A stretch of 64,000 nt of DNA from contig JAGYKV010000017.1 of assembly GCA_018401415.1 (NCBI GenBank), positions 62,001-126,000 on the forward strand, read 5' to 3'. Both the position numbers and the translations under genes were made by a program. The DNA is from Candidatus Nanopelagicales bacterium. Lineage in GTDB: Bacteria > Actinomycetota > Actinomycetes > S36-B12. Positions 35,851 through 43,538 of this stretch are shown here, piece by piece; position 1 is the stretch's first letter; each line of letters starts with the position of its first letter. Below the pieces are notes generated by a model. It was not told the origin of the DNA. It saw only the letters and a list, made by a program, of their open reading frames with translations, and searched no databases.

Positions 35851-36027
35851 ACACGCGCGGCAAGCCGGGTGTCAGGATCTGCGGTCAGCGCGATATCTGG
35901 CACAATAAGGGCACCACGCATCCGGAGCCCTGGTCTTTGTTGTGGAATCCCACTCGTTCCATCAGTTTTCATAGATGCCGTATCCCTATGTGCATCCATG
36001 ACTTTTGACATATTTAAAGGAGCTTCA

Positions 36028-37500
36028 ATGTCTGCCAGTACCAACTCCGTGACCAAAGCAGATGGCACCCCCGACTACAAAGTCGCCGATCTCTCCCTTG
36101 CTGAATACGGGCGCCATGAAATTCAACTCGCCGAGCATGAAATGCCAGGCTTGATGGCAATGCGCGAGCAGTTCGGGAAGTCCAAGCCGCTAACGGGTGC
36201 CCGCATCACCGGTTCCCTGCACATGACGGTTCAAACCGCTGTGCTCATCGAAACACTTGTTGAGCTCGGTGCCGAAGTGCGTTGGGCATCCTGCAATATT
36301 TTCTCGACCCAAGACCACTCGGCGGCAGCCGTCGTGGTGGGTCCGCATGGAACCATAGATAACCCCCAGGGCGTTCCCGTGTTCGCATGGAAGGGCGAGT
36401 CGCTACCCGAATACTGGTGGTGCACCGAGCAGGTTCTCATGTGGCCAGACGGCAAGGGTCCCAACATGATTCTTGACGACGGTGGCGATGCAACCCTGCT
36501 CGTGCACAAGGGCAAAGAATTTGAAACGGCCGGTGTCGTTCCCAAGGCTGACGCGGAAACGTCCGAGGAGTACGCCGTGGTTCTGGAGACCCTGGCGCGA
36601 ACGCTCACCGAAGATCCACAGCGTTGGACCAACATCGCGGACGGCATCATCGGCGTAACCGAAGAAACCACCACCGGCGTGCACCGTCTCTATGAAATGC
36701 ATCGTGAAGGCTCACTGCTCTTCCCCGCGATCAATGTCAATGACTCGGTCACCAAAAGTAAATTCGACAACAAATATGGCTGTCGCCACTCCCTCATCGA
36801 TGGCATCAACCGCGCAACCGATGTCATGATCGGTGGCAAGGTCGCGGTCGTCTTTGGTTTCGGCGATGTGGGCAAAGGCTCGGCCGATTCCCTTCGGGGT
36901 CAAGGCGCGCGGGTGATCATCACCGAAGTGGATCCCATTTGCGCTCTTCAGGCTGCCATGGATGGTTACCAAGTTGCTCGCATTGAAGATGTCATTGATA
37001 CGGCCGACATCTTCATCACGGCAACGGGTTGCTACGACGTGATCACGGTTGATCACATGAGCAAAATGAAGCATCAGGCGATTGTGGGCAACATTGGCCA
37101 CTTCGACAATGAAATCGATATTGTCGGGCTGACCGCGTATCCCGGAATTGTCCGCAAGACAATCAAGCCACAGGTTGACGAATGGACATTTCCCGATGGC
37201 CACTCCATCATCATGCTGTCCGAAGGCCGCTTGCTCAACCTTGGTAACGCAACGGGTCACCCATCGTTCGTCATGAGTAACTCCTTCACCAACCAGGTAC
37301 TGGCCCAGATCGAACTGTTCACCAAGAGTGACCAGTACTCACTCGATGTTCATGTGCTGCCTAAGTACCTTGACGAAATGGTGGCACGCCTGCACCTCGA
37401 TGCATTGGGTGTGCGGCTCACCGAGCTGTCCAAGCAGCAGGCAGAGTACCTGGGCGTCGATGTCGCTGGCCCGTACAAGCCGGATCACTACCGCTACTAA
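36028..37500 (+). CDS. ahcY: adenosylhomocysteinase
   Basis: This enzyme hydrolyses S-adenosylhomocysteine to adenosine and homocysteine using tightly bound NAD+, keeping methylation running. The 490-residue protein has [52 protein letters not shown] and the NAD loop [15 protein letters not shown]. The C-terminus ends with the conserved [10 protein letters not shown], whose Lys and Tyr reach into the neighbouring subunit. ATG 36028 has a ribosome site (AAAGGAGC); the upstream open stretch lacks similarity to the family. About 180 bases of leader precede it, in which I see no recognisable riboswitch. Tandem repeats and a strong hairpin follow the stop. Confidence 0.98.
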   Translation: MSASTNSVTKADGTPDYKVADLSLAEYGRHEIQLAEHEMPGLMAMREQFGKSKPLTGARITGSLHMTVQTAVLIETLVELGAEVRWASCNIFSTQDHSAAAVVVGPHGTIDNPQGVPVFAWKGESLPEYWWCTEQVLMWPDGKGPNMILDDGGDATLLVHKGKEFETAGVVPKADAETSEEYAVVLETLARTLTEDPQRWTNIADGIIGVTEETTTGVHRLYEMHREGSLLFPAINVNDSVTKSKFDNKYGCRHSLIDGINRATDVMIGGKVAVVFGFGDVGKGSADSLRGQGARVIITEVDPICALQAAMDGYQVARIEDVIDTADIFITATGCYDVITVDHMSKMKHQAIVGNIGHFDNEIDIVGLTAYPGIVRKTIKPQVDEWTFPDGHSIIMLSEGRLLNLGNATGHPSFVMSNSFTNQVLAQIELFTKSDQYSLDVHVLPKYLDEMVARLHLDALGVRLTELSKQQAEYLGVDVAGPYKPDHYRY

Positions 37501-37557
37501 GCACTACCGCTACTAAGCACAACCGCTACTAAGCACAACCGCTACTAAGCACAATCG
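37486..37557 (+). repeat. 16-bp tandem repeat spanning the ahcY stop codon, four copies
   Basis: Units CACWACCGCTACTAAG start at 37486, 37502, 37518 and 37534, then a partial copy. The first unit encodes the end of AhcY (HYRY) and its stop. Each further unit repeats TAA at a 16-base step (37498, 37514, 37530, 37546), giving stops in all three frames. Copies 1 and 2 differ from 3 and 4 by a single base. Confidence 0.97.
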
Positions 37558-37580
37558 ACTGCAAGAGTTCTGCCTCTCGT

Positions 37581-37615
37581 TAAGGGCGAGTGTCCATTGT
37601 GGGCACTCGCCCTTA
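37581..37615 (+). terminator. hairpin terminator after ahcY
   Basis: A 15-base arm (TAAGGGCGAGTGTCC) and its complement (GGGCACTCGCCCTTA) are separated by ATTGT, with one G-U pair in the RNA. There is no U-tract afterwards, as is common for actinobacterial terminators. It ends 10 bases before the next start codon. Confidence 0.8.
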
Positions 37616-37625
37616 GGCTGTCACA

Positions 37626-38390
37626 ATGACATCTGTTGAAGTCTCTGATGCTTCGCGGATGCCCGTGACATTTCAGATTGCCGAGCAAGAAGGCAAGACA
37701 CTGGTGTGGCCTCGTTGGGGCCTGTGGGACGCCGTGATCGCAATCGGTGGGTTTGTTGTCCTCACCGCGCTCGTAGCCATACCGCTGTTCATCTTCAACG
37801 CACCCATAGCTGTACTCGTACTGGTCGGTGGGTTGGTGCCGTGGCTGATGTTGGCCGGGTGGCCGGTGTTTATTACGTGGCGCAAAGGAAACGGTGCGCG
37901 CATTGATCTCGGCCTCATTCTGCGGTGGTCGGACGTAGGTTGGGGGGTGCTATTTGGTATCGCCGGATTGGTCATGGCAGGAATTGGCGCCCTGATCACC
38001 ACGCTCATTGTGGGGGACTTCAACTCTGCCGCGGGTGAAGCTGCCTTGGCTCTGCTCGAGTCCAGTTCATTTACCGCGATCTTTATTTTTGCCGTGGTTA
38101 TTGCGGTGGGAGCTCCGGTGGTGGAGGAGATCGCTTTCCGGGGCATGCTCTTTGGCGCACTCCGTAAGCGAGGGGTCAACCCGGTCTGGGTCGTGGTGAT
38201 CACCGCGGTTGCTTTCTCACTATTTCATCTGGAACCCACTCGAATTTTGGTATTGCTGCCCATTGGGATCACCCTCGGGCTCGCTCGGTGGAAGACCGAG
38301 GGCTTGGGCGCCCCCATGGTCGCACATATGGTAAATAACATGCCAGCGGCGGTGTTCCTGCTTATTGGCGCGCCAGGGGTGACACCATAG
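37626..38390 (+). CDS. CPBP family intramembrane metalloprotease
   Basis: A 254-residue protein with about seven hydrophobic helices. The CPBP (Abi/Rce1-like) motifs are present: VVEEIAFRGMLFG with the paired Glu and Arg, AFSLFHLEP with the first His, and VAHMVNN with the second His and Asn. Members cleave peptides or prenylated proteins within the membrane; the bacterial substrates are mostly unknown. It sits between ahcY and mtrA, where relatives often carry tmk, and ends 4 bases before mtrA, so it may be co-transcribed with the two-component system. Confidence 0.9.
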   Translation: MTSVEVSDASRMPVTFQIAEQEGKTLVWPRWGLWDAVIAIGGFVVLTALVAIPLFIFNAPIAVLVLVGGLVPWLMLAGWPVFITWRKGNGARIDLGLILRWSDVGWGVLFGIAGLVMAGIGALITTLIVGDFNSAAGEAALALLESSSFTAIFIFAVVIAVGAPVVEEIAFRGMLFGALRKRGVNPVWVVVITAVAFSLFHLEPTRILVLLPIGITLGLARWKTEGLGAPMVAHMVNNMPAAVFLLIGAPGVTP

Positions 38391-38394
38391 GCAC

Positions 38395-39132
38395 ATGACT
38401 GGAATATCGGGAAGCGAAACCAACGGGGCACCAGCCAGCGGAAGTGCCTCGAATACTCGCGGGAGAGTGCTCGTTGTCGACGATGATCTAGCCCTTGCCG
38501 AAATGTTGGGGATCGTGTTGCGTGGTGAAGGATTTGAACCGGTGTTCTGTGCCGACGGTTCTGAGGCCATCCATGTATTCCGTGAGTCGCGACCAGACAT
38601 TGTGCTTCTGGATTTAATGCTCCCCGGTCGCGATGGCATTGAAGTATGTAGAGCGATTCGCGCGGAGTCAGGTACACCGATTGTCATGCTCACTGCAAAG
38701 AGCGACACCATTGACGTTGTTGTTGGTTTGGAGTCGGGTGCAGATGATTACATTGTTAAACCATTTAAACCTAAAGAACTGATCGCGAGAATTCGTGCCC
38801 GAATGCGCCGCAACGATGACGTCTCGCATATAGAAGTGGCCATCGGTGAAATAGTGATCGATGTAAATGGCCACACGGTTCGCCGTGGAGAACAATTCCT
38901 GTCCCTTACCCCATTGGAATTCGATCTTCTCGTGTGCTTGGCACGTAAGCCAGGTCAAGTTTTCACCAGGGAAGCGTTGCTGGAGGAAGTGTGGGGTTAC
39001 CGTCATTCGGCGGACACTCGACTAGTCAACGTTCACGTGCAGCGGCTGCGTTCCAAGATTGAACATGACCCTGAAAGACCCGAGATTGTTCTCACTGTTC
39101 GGGGTGTGGGTTACAAGGCGGGACCCCAATAA
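38395..39132 (+). CDS. mtrA: two-component response regulator MtrA
   Basis: An OmpR-type regulator that controls cell-wall and division genes in actinobacteria. The receiver domain has the acidic pocket (VLVVDDDLALAEML), the phosphoacceptor Asp in LLDLMLPGRDG (about residue 75), MLTAKSD and the Lys in DDYIVKPFKPKEL. The winged-helix domain has LTPLEFDLLVCLARKPGQVF and HVQRLRSKIEHDP. A Ser/Gly-rich leader of about 22 residues precedes the receiver, making it longer than the mycobacterial protein. mtrB follows after 5 bases. Confidence 0.95.
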   Translation: MTGISGSETNGAPASGSASNTRGRVLVVDDDLALAEMLGIVLRGEGFEPVFCADGSEAIHVFRESRPDIVLLDLMLPGRDGIEVCRAIRAESGTPIVMLTAKSDTIDVVVGLESGADDYIVKPFKPKELIARIRARMRRNDDVSHIEVAIGEIVIDVNGHTVRRGEQFLSLTPLEFDLLVCLARKPGQVFTREALLEEVWGYRHSADTRLVNVHVQRLRSKIEHDPERPEIVLTVRGVGYKAGPQ

Positions 39133-39137
39133 ACCGT

Positions 39138-40883
39138 GTGCAATCACCGGTAGGCGTCATGCGATATTTCTTTTCTGGGCTCTTCGCACCATTTCGTGGC
39201 GTCCGCAGGGTGTGGCGGCGGTCCCTGCTTATTCGCGTGACCGTTTCGACCTTGATCCTGAGCAGCATTGTGGTGACGGTGTTGGGATTCTCCCTGCTTT
39301 CGCGAGTTACAACGGGCCTACTCGATGCTAAAGAAGTGTCCTCGGTGGGTGAAGCTACAGCTGGTTTGGGTGAGGCCCAGCGCCTTCTCGATGCGGCTAA
39401 TACCGGGCCTTCGACCCCGTCGCCGGCACGATTGGTGGACAGTGTGATCACCATTCTCGGTTCGCGTTCGGGATCGCCGGCGACATTTGAAGTCCTGTTA
39501 CTTTCATCCAGTGGTGAAGTGGATGCACCTGAACGTGGTACGAATCTTGTTGCGGTGGCCAGTATTCCCGAGGACCTGCGGGCATCCATTCAAGAAAATA
39601 AACGTCAATCGTGGACCTTCTCGCCCATTGTCTTTTTGGATGGGCGTCAAGTACCCGGTTTAATAGTCGGTGCACCCCTGACGGTCCCCACTGTCGGACC
39701 CTATGAGTTGTATTACCTCTTTCCCCTTGAACAAGAACAGGAAACACTGGATCTGGTATCCAGTTCCGTGGTGGGAACGGGTGTTGTCCTCGTTATTTTG
39801 GTGGCCGTTGTCGCTCTGCTCGTCACGCGGCAGGTTGTGGTGCCGGTGCGTGAAGCGGCACGAATCGCGCGGAAGTTCAGTTCAGGAAAGCTATCAGAAC
39901 GCATGCAGGTCAGAAAAGAAGATGACCTGGCACAGCTCGCCCAATCATTTAATGAAATGGCGCAGAGCTTGGCCACGCAGATCAGGCAATTAGAGGAATT
40001 ATCTCAATTACAACAAAGATTCGTCTCGGATGTTTCCCATGAATTGCGCACGCCATTAACCACAATCCGAATGGCAGCCGATGTCATGTATGAGGATCGC
40101 GGCAAATTTGATTCCAGTACCGCGCGATCGGTCGAACTCCTCCAAAACCAATTAGACAGATTTGAGGCTCTGCTGGTTGATCTACTGGAAATCAGCAGGT
40201 TCGATGCTGGCGCCGCAGTGCTAGATGTGGAAAGAATCGATCTGGTGCCACTTGTCGAGCGCATCATTCAAGCTAGTGAACCACTGGCTGTGCGGAACAA
40301 TCTCAAAGTACGATTCGCCGCCTATGAACGCCCTTGTTTCGTGGAGTGCGACCCTCGGCGTATTGACCGAGTAATGCGTAACCTGCTTGACAATGCAATT
40401 GAACATGCAAATGAAGCAGGAGTACTTGTTGAACTTGGTGGCAATGAATCCGCGATTTCGATTACGGTGCGCGACTTCGGGGTGGGATTGCATCCCGGTG
40501 AGGCAAGTTTGGTGTTCAGTCGATTCTGGCGGGCAGATAAAGCTCGAGCCCGCGCAACCGGGGGCACCGGTTTGGGCTTGGCCATTGCATTGGAAGACAC
40601 TCGATTGCATGCCGGGTGGCTTGAAGCAGGCGGCGAGCCTGGCCAGGGAGCCTGTTTCCGGCTGACTTTGCCCCGACAGGAGGGTGGCGTGATTGACCAA
40701 GCGGCGCTGCCACTCTTTGATGAATTTGCTCCATTTGATGAATTTGTTCCCACTGATGAATTTGCGGCATCGGATGAACCTGCTTCATCTGAAATTGATG
40801 GTGGACAGGTGCAGGCCACGGGTGTGGGTGGGCTTATCCACCATGATCGGGATACGCCTCGATGGCGGGGGGGTGACCTATGA
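39138..40883 (+). CDS. mtrB: two-component sensor histidine kinase MtrB
   Basis: The membrane sensor paired with MtrA. It has two helices (about residues 28-50 and 210-232) around an extracytoplasmic loop, then a HAMP domain, the H-box FVSDVSHELRTPLTTIRM (phospho-His near residue 302), the N-box RVMRNLLDNAIEHANE and the G-boxes DFGVGLHPGE and GGTGLGLAIA. The C-terminal tail beyond the kinase is acidic, with four DEF-like repeats from an 18-bp tandem unit at 40716-40787. GTG 39138 is used; ATG 39159 is an alternative. The stop overlaps the lpqB ATG (ATGA). Confidence 0.95.
   Translation: MQSPVGVMRYFFSGLFAPFRGVRRVWRRSLLIRVTVSTLILSSIVVTVLGFSLLSRVTTGLLDAKEVSSVGEATAGLGEAQRLLDAANTGPSTPSPARLVDSVITILGSRSGSPATFEVLLLSSSGEVDAPERGTNLVAVASIPEDLRASIQENKRQSWTFSPIVFLDGRQVPGLIVGAPLTVPTVGPYELYYLFPLEQEQETLDLVSSSVVGTGVVLVILVAVVALLVTRQVVVPVREAARIARKFSSGKLSERMQVRKEDDLAQLAQSFNEMAQSLATQIRQLEELSQLQQRFVSDVSHELRTPLTTIRMAADVMYEDRGKFDSSTARSVELLQNQLDRFEALLVDLLEISRFDAGAAVLDVERIDLVPLVERIIQASEPLAVRNNLKVRFAAYERPCFVECDPRRIDRVMRNLLDNAIEHANEAGVLVELGGNESAISITVRDFGVGLHPGEASLVFSRFWRADKARARATGGTGLGLAIALEDTRLHAGWLEAGGEPGQGACFRLTLPRQEGGVIDQAALPLFDEFAPFDEFVPTDEFAASDEPASSEIDGGQVQATGVGGLIHHDRDTPRWRGGDL
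40716..40787 (+). repeat. 18-bp in-frame tandem repeat in the mtrB tail
   Basis: Four diverged copies of an 18-bp unit (TTTGATGAATTTGCTCCA type) code FDEFAP, FDEFVP, TDEFAA and SDEPAS. The divergence suggests an older duplication than the ahcY or AHDES arrays. Confidence 0.85.
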
Positions 40884-42631
40884 GAATCCAGATGCCATGG
40901 CCACGGGCTACTTCGCGCGGCGTTGTCCTGATGGCCCTAGCGATGGTGACCCTCGCCGGCTGTGCAGGATCAACAACCTCCTTTATTGCTCAGGTACCCA
41001 CGAGCGGGCCCATTGAGCAAGGGCAACTCGTGTCCAATACATCCGCTGATCAATTTATTCGCGTTATTGCCCGTCCGCCGCAAGAGGGAATGACCCCGAC
41101 AGAAATTGTTCAGGGTTTCCTGGACGCATCAGCTTCTTTCGATGGCGATCATGCGGTCGCACGAACTTATTTGACCCCAGAGGCTGCAGCCGGTTGGTCA
41201 CCGTCATCCGGGGTCGCGGTCTACGACGGTCTACCCACATTGGTGGAAGCCGGTGCTGCGGTGTTGATGAGCTCGGCCCTGAATGGACGTATTTCCACAA
41301 TTGGTCGATATGCGGTTGAACCACCCGGGTCGGAACTACGCACCAGTTTCTTTTTAACCCAGCGCGGAGGGGAATGGCGAATCAGTCAGCCGCCACCGGG
41401 ACTCCTCTTATCTTCTTTCGATGTCAGTCGGGCGTATCGCAGTTACTCGGTGTATTTCTTCAGCCCCAGTTTCGACACCCTGGTCCCGGATCCTCGACTC
41501 ATTCCCGTGATCGGCCCGGCATTGGCCACCAATTTAATTCAACGGCTGATCCAAGGTCCGAATAACTGGTTGAAACCGGCTGTGCGAACGGGGTTCCCAG
41601 AGGGTGTGGGACTAGCCGTAGATGCCGTCACGGTGGAGAATGGAATCGCACGGGTCAGCCTGGCCCAGTCTGTTCAATTGGCCAATGACAATGCGCGAGT
41701 AGCCATGTCCCAGCAGATTGTGTGGACCCTTCGGCAATTACCAGAAGTACAAAGTGTTGAGATCCTGTCGGGTGAAGCCCCACTCATTGTGCCGGGAGCT
41801 CCGAATCCGCAGCCACGAGACATGTGGCCAGAGGTGGACCCCGGTGGATTACCCAGCGGGTCTGCTGGATTCGTGGGAACGCCAACGGGGGTGGTTCGAT
41901 TAACCCCGGATGGGAACTTCGCCGTTCCCGGCTCGCTGGGTAATCAAGATGCCAGTCTGTCCCAGATTGCGGTATCTCAAGATAGCGGTCAAATTACGGT
42001 CCTGGATTCTGAAGGTCTGATGTTCCAGGCACGCTTACTTGTCGGAGCGCCCATTAACCCGCGAGTCAATGGTGATGGCGCCGGATCCATTGCCTATGAC
42101 GGTGTTTCCGGTGTGTGGTTCGTCGATGGGTTGGGGCGAGTATTCTCCATGGCCAGCAACGGTGAGGTGTTCCCGATTCAACTCGCCGGTTTGGCCGATG
42201 AAGATAAAGTCTTGGGTGTATTTCCGTCACGTGATGGCACCAGAGCGATAGTTGTGATTGATAACGGGGTGAGTTCCAATCTCCTGATGGTGCGCGTCAC
42301 CAGACCCTCGGCTGCCAACATCACCCGTATTTCCCTGCAAGCTCCCATTCGCATTGAATCCAAACTGACCGACGTTATCGACGTGTCATGGTCGAGTTCA
42401 AATACGATTGCCGCTATCGGGAGTGAGAGTGCCGGTGCCCTTCAGGGATACGAAATTGACCTCAGCAGAGGGGAAGTAGTTCCCCAGGGCTCCCCGGAGG
42501 ATCCCGTGAATATTGCTGCCGCCCCCGGGCTCCCCACGCTCATCGCTTCCGCCGATGGCAAAGTTTATGAAAATTCAACAGGACTGTGGATTGAGCGAAT
42601 CACCGGTCTGGCACCGGCGTACCCGGGGTGA
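40880..42631 (+). CDS. lpqB: lipoprotein LpqB, MtrAB-associated
   Basis: LpqB is an outer-surface lipoprotein that interacts with MtrB and tunes its signalling. The 583-residue protein has a lipoprotein signal ending in VTLAGCAG, with Cys28 as the lipidated residue. A GerMN domain (about 200-300, VDAVTVENGIARVSLAQSV) is followed by a C-terminal beta-propeller-like region (SAGFVGTPTGVVRL onward). It is last in mtrA-mtrB-lpqB, overlapping mtrB by 4 bases. Its TGA is the first of three copies in a 16-bp tandem repeat. Confidence 0.95.
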   Translation: MRIQMPWPRATSRGVVLMALAMVTLAGCAGSTTSFIAQVPTSGPIEQGQLVSNTSADQFIRVIARPPQEGMTPTEIVQGFLDASASFDGDHAVARTYLTPEAAAGWSPSSGVAVYDGLPTLVEAGAAVLMSSALNGRISTIGRYAVEPPGSELRTSFFLTQRGGEWRISQPPPGLLLSSFDVSRAYRSYSVYFFSPSFDTLVPDPRLIPVIGPALATNLIQRLIQGPNNWLKPAVRTGFPEGVGLAVDAVTVENGIARVSLAQSVQLANDNARVAMSQQIVWTLRQLPEVQSVEILSGEAPLIVPGAPNPQPRDMWPEVDPGGLPSGSAGFVGTPTGVVRLTPDGNFAVPGSLGNQDASLSQIAVSQDSGQITVLDSEGLMFQARLLVGAPINPRVNGDGAGSIAYDGVSGVWFVDGLGRVFSMASNGEVFPIQLAGLADEDKVLGVFPSRDGTRAIVVIDNGVSSNLLMVRVTRPSAANITRISLQAPIRIESKLTDVIDVSWSSSNTIAAIGSESAGALQGYEIDLSRGEVVPQGSPEDPVNIAAAPGLPTLIASADGKVYENSTGLWIERITGLAPAYPG

Positions 42632-42675
42632 TCACGGATTCGGGTGATCACGGATTCGGGTGATCACGGATTGAC
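42629..42675 (+). repeat. 16-bp tandem repeat starting at the lpqB stop codon, three copies
   Basis: TGATCACGGATTCGGG occurs at 42629 and 42645, with a third, shortened copy at 42661. The first TGA is the lpqB stop. The 16-base step puts TGA in all three frames. Confidence 0.95.
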
Positions 42676-42701
42676 ACGCGGGTACTTTTCCCTTGGGCCG
42701 A

Positions 42702-43388
42702 CTACAGGCGTTTTCGTGAGCCAGCAATGCTGGCGCAGCCAATTACCTGAACCCCGGATTGCATGAGGAGTTCGGCTGCCTCGCGCAATGTTGCGCCGGT
42801 CGTGGTGACATCATCAATAATAATAACTCGACACCCGGATAATTGACCAATAATTGAGTCGCTGCGCACGTGAAATGCATTAAGGGCGGCAAACTGGCGC
42901 TCGGCGACATTCAGTGATTTCGATCTACCTGATGCTCGGTGATCAACCAGTGCATCAACCGTTCGGTAGCCAGATGTCATCAGGTGGCGGGCAATCAACC
43001 CCATGGAGTCAAATCCCCGTTGCCGCACCGAACCACTGCGGGATGGAATGGGAATTAAATAGGTACCCGCCGTGGGTATCCCGGTGTGGGATTGAATCTG
43101 CTCAATGGCACCGGCGAGGAGGTTGGCAAGGAAGTGGGCCAATTCGGGAATGTGATTGTCCTTGTATTTGAAGATCACCGTGCTGAGTGGGGGAGCATAA
43201 GCGTGTGCGACCGCCAACGGTATTCGCAGATTCGCGGAGACATCATGGAACATGAGGTCCCGGGCAATCATCGCTTTACCTGACATGTGAGCTCTGCAGG
43301 TCGAACACAGCAGGGTGGGTGCTGCTTCGCACCCGATACAGCACCGCCCCAGGACGAGGTCGGCAATATCTCCCAGGATCCGGCGCAT
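42702..43388 (-). CDS. comF: ComF family phosphoribosyltransferase-like protein
   Basis: A 228-residue ComF relative. The N-terminal zinc finger (CCIGCEAAPTLLCSTC) and the C-terminal PRPP-binding motif VIIIDDVTTTGATLREA are intact. VRQRGFDSMGLIARHL and GRSKSLNVAERQ are family segments. ComF proteins take part in DNA uptake or fork-related processes, with the exact role unsettled. ATG 43388 matches the family N-terminus; the longer open frame upstream does not. It usually follows lpqB on the same strand, but here it is inverted and converges on lpqB. Confidence 0.9.
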   Translation of the reverse strand: MRRILGDIADLVLGRCCIGCEAAPTLLCSTCRAHMSGKAMIARDLMFHDVSANLRIPLAVAHAYAPPLSTVIFKYKDNHIPELAHFLANLLAGAIEQIQSHTGIPTAGTYLIPIPSRSGSVRQRGFDSMGLIARHLMTSGYRTVDALVDHRASGRSKSLNVAERQFAALNAFHVRSDSIIGQLSGCRVIIIDDVTTTGATLREAAELLMQSGVQVIGCASIAGSRKRL

Positions 43389-43538
43389 GTCCAAGATTCC
43401 CGTGGATCCCCACCGGCCACCAGGGGTGACACCAGCCTGTGGATGCTTTGGGGAAATCCGGTCGTGCGCTGAAAAGGGCGGCCAACTACCATGGCAGTTG
43501 CTGTCTTTATCCAATCGTTATTTCTGGAAGGTCTCAAC

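Noticed and set aside
35851..36027. SAH or SAM riboswitch upstream of ahcY
   Set aside because: I could not match the conserved core of known SAH or SAM classes or draw a convincing fold.
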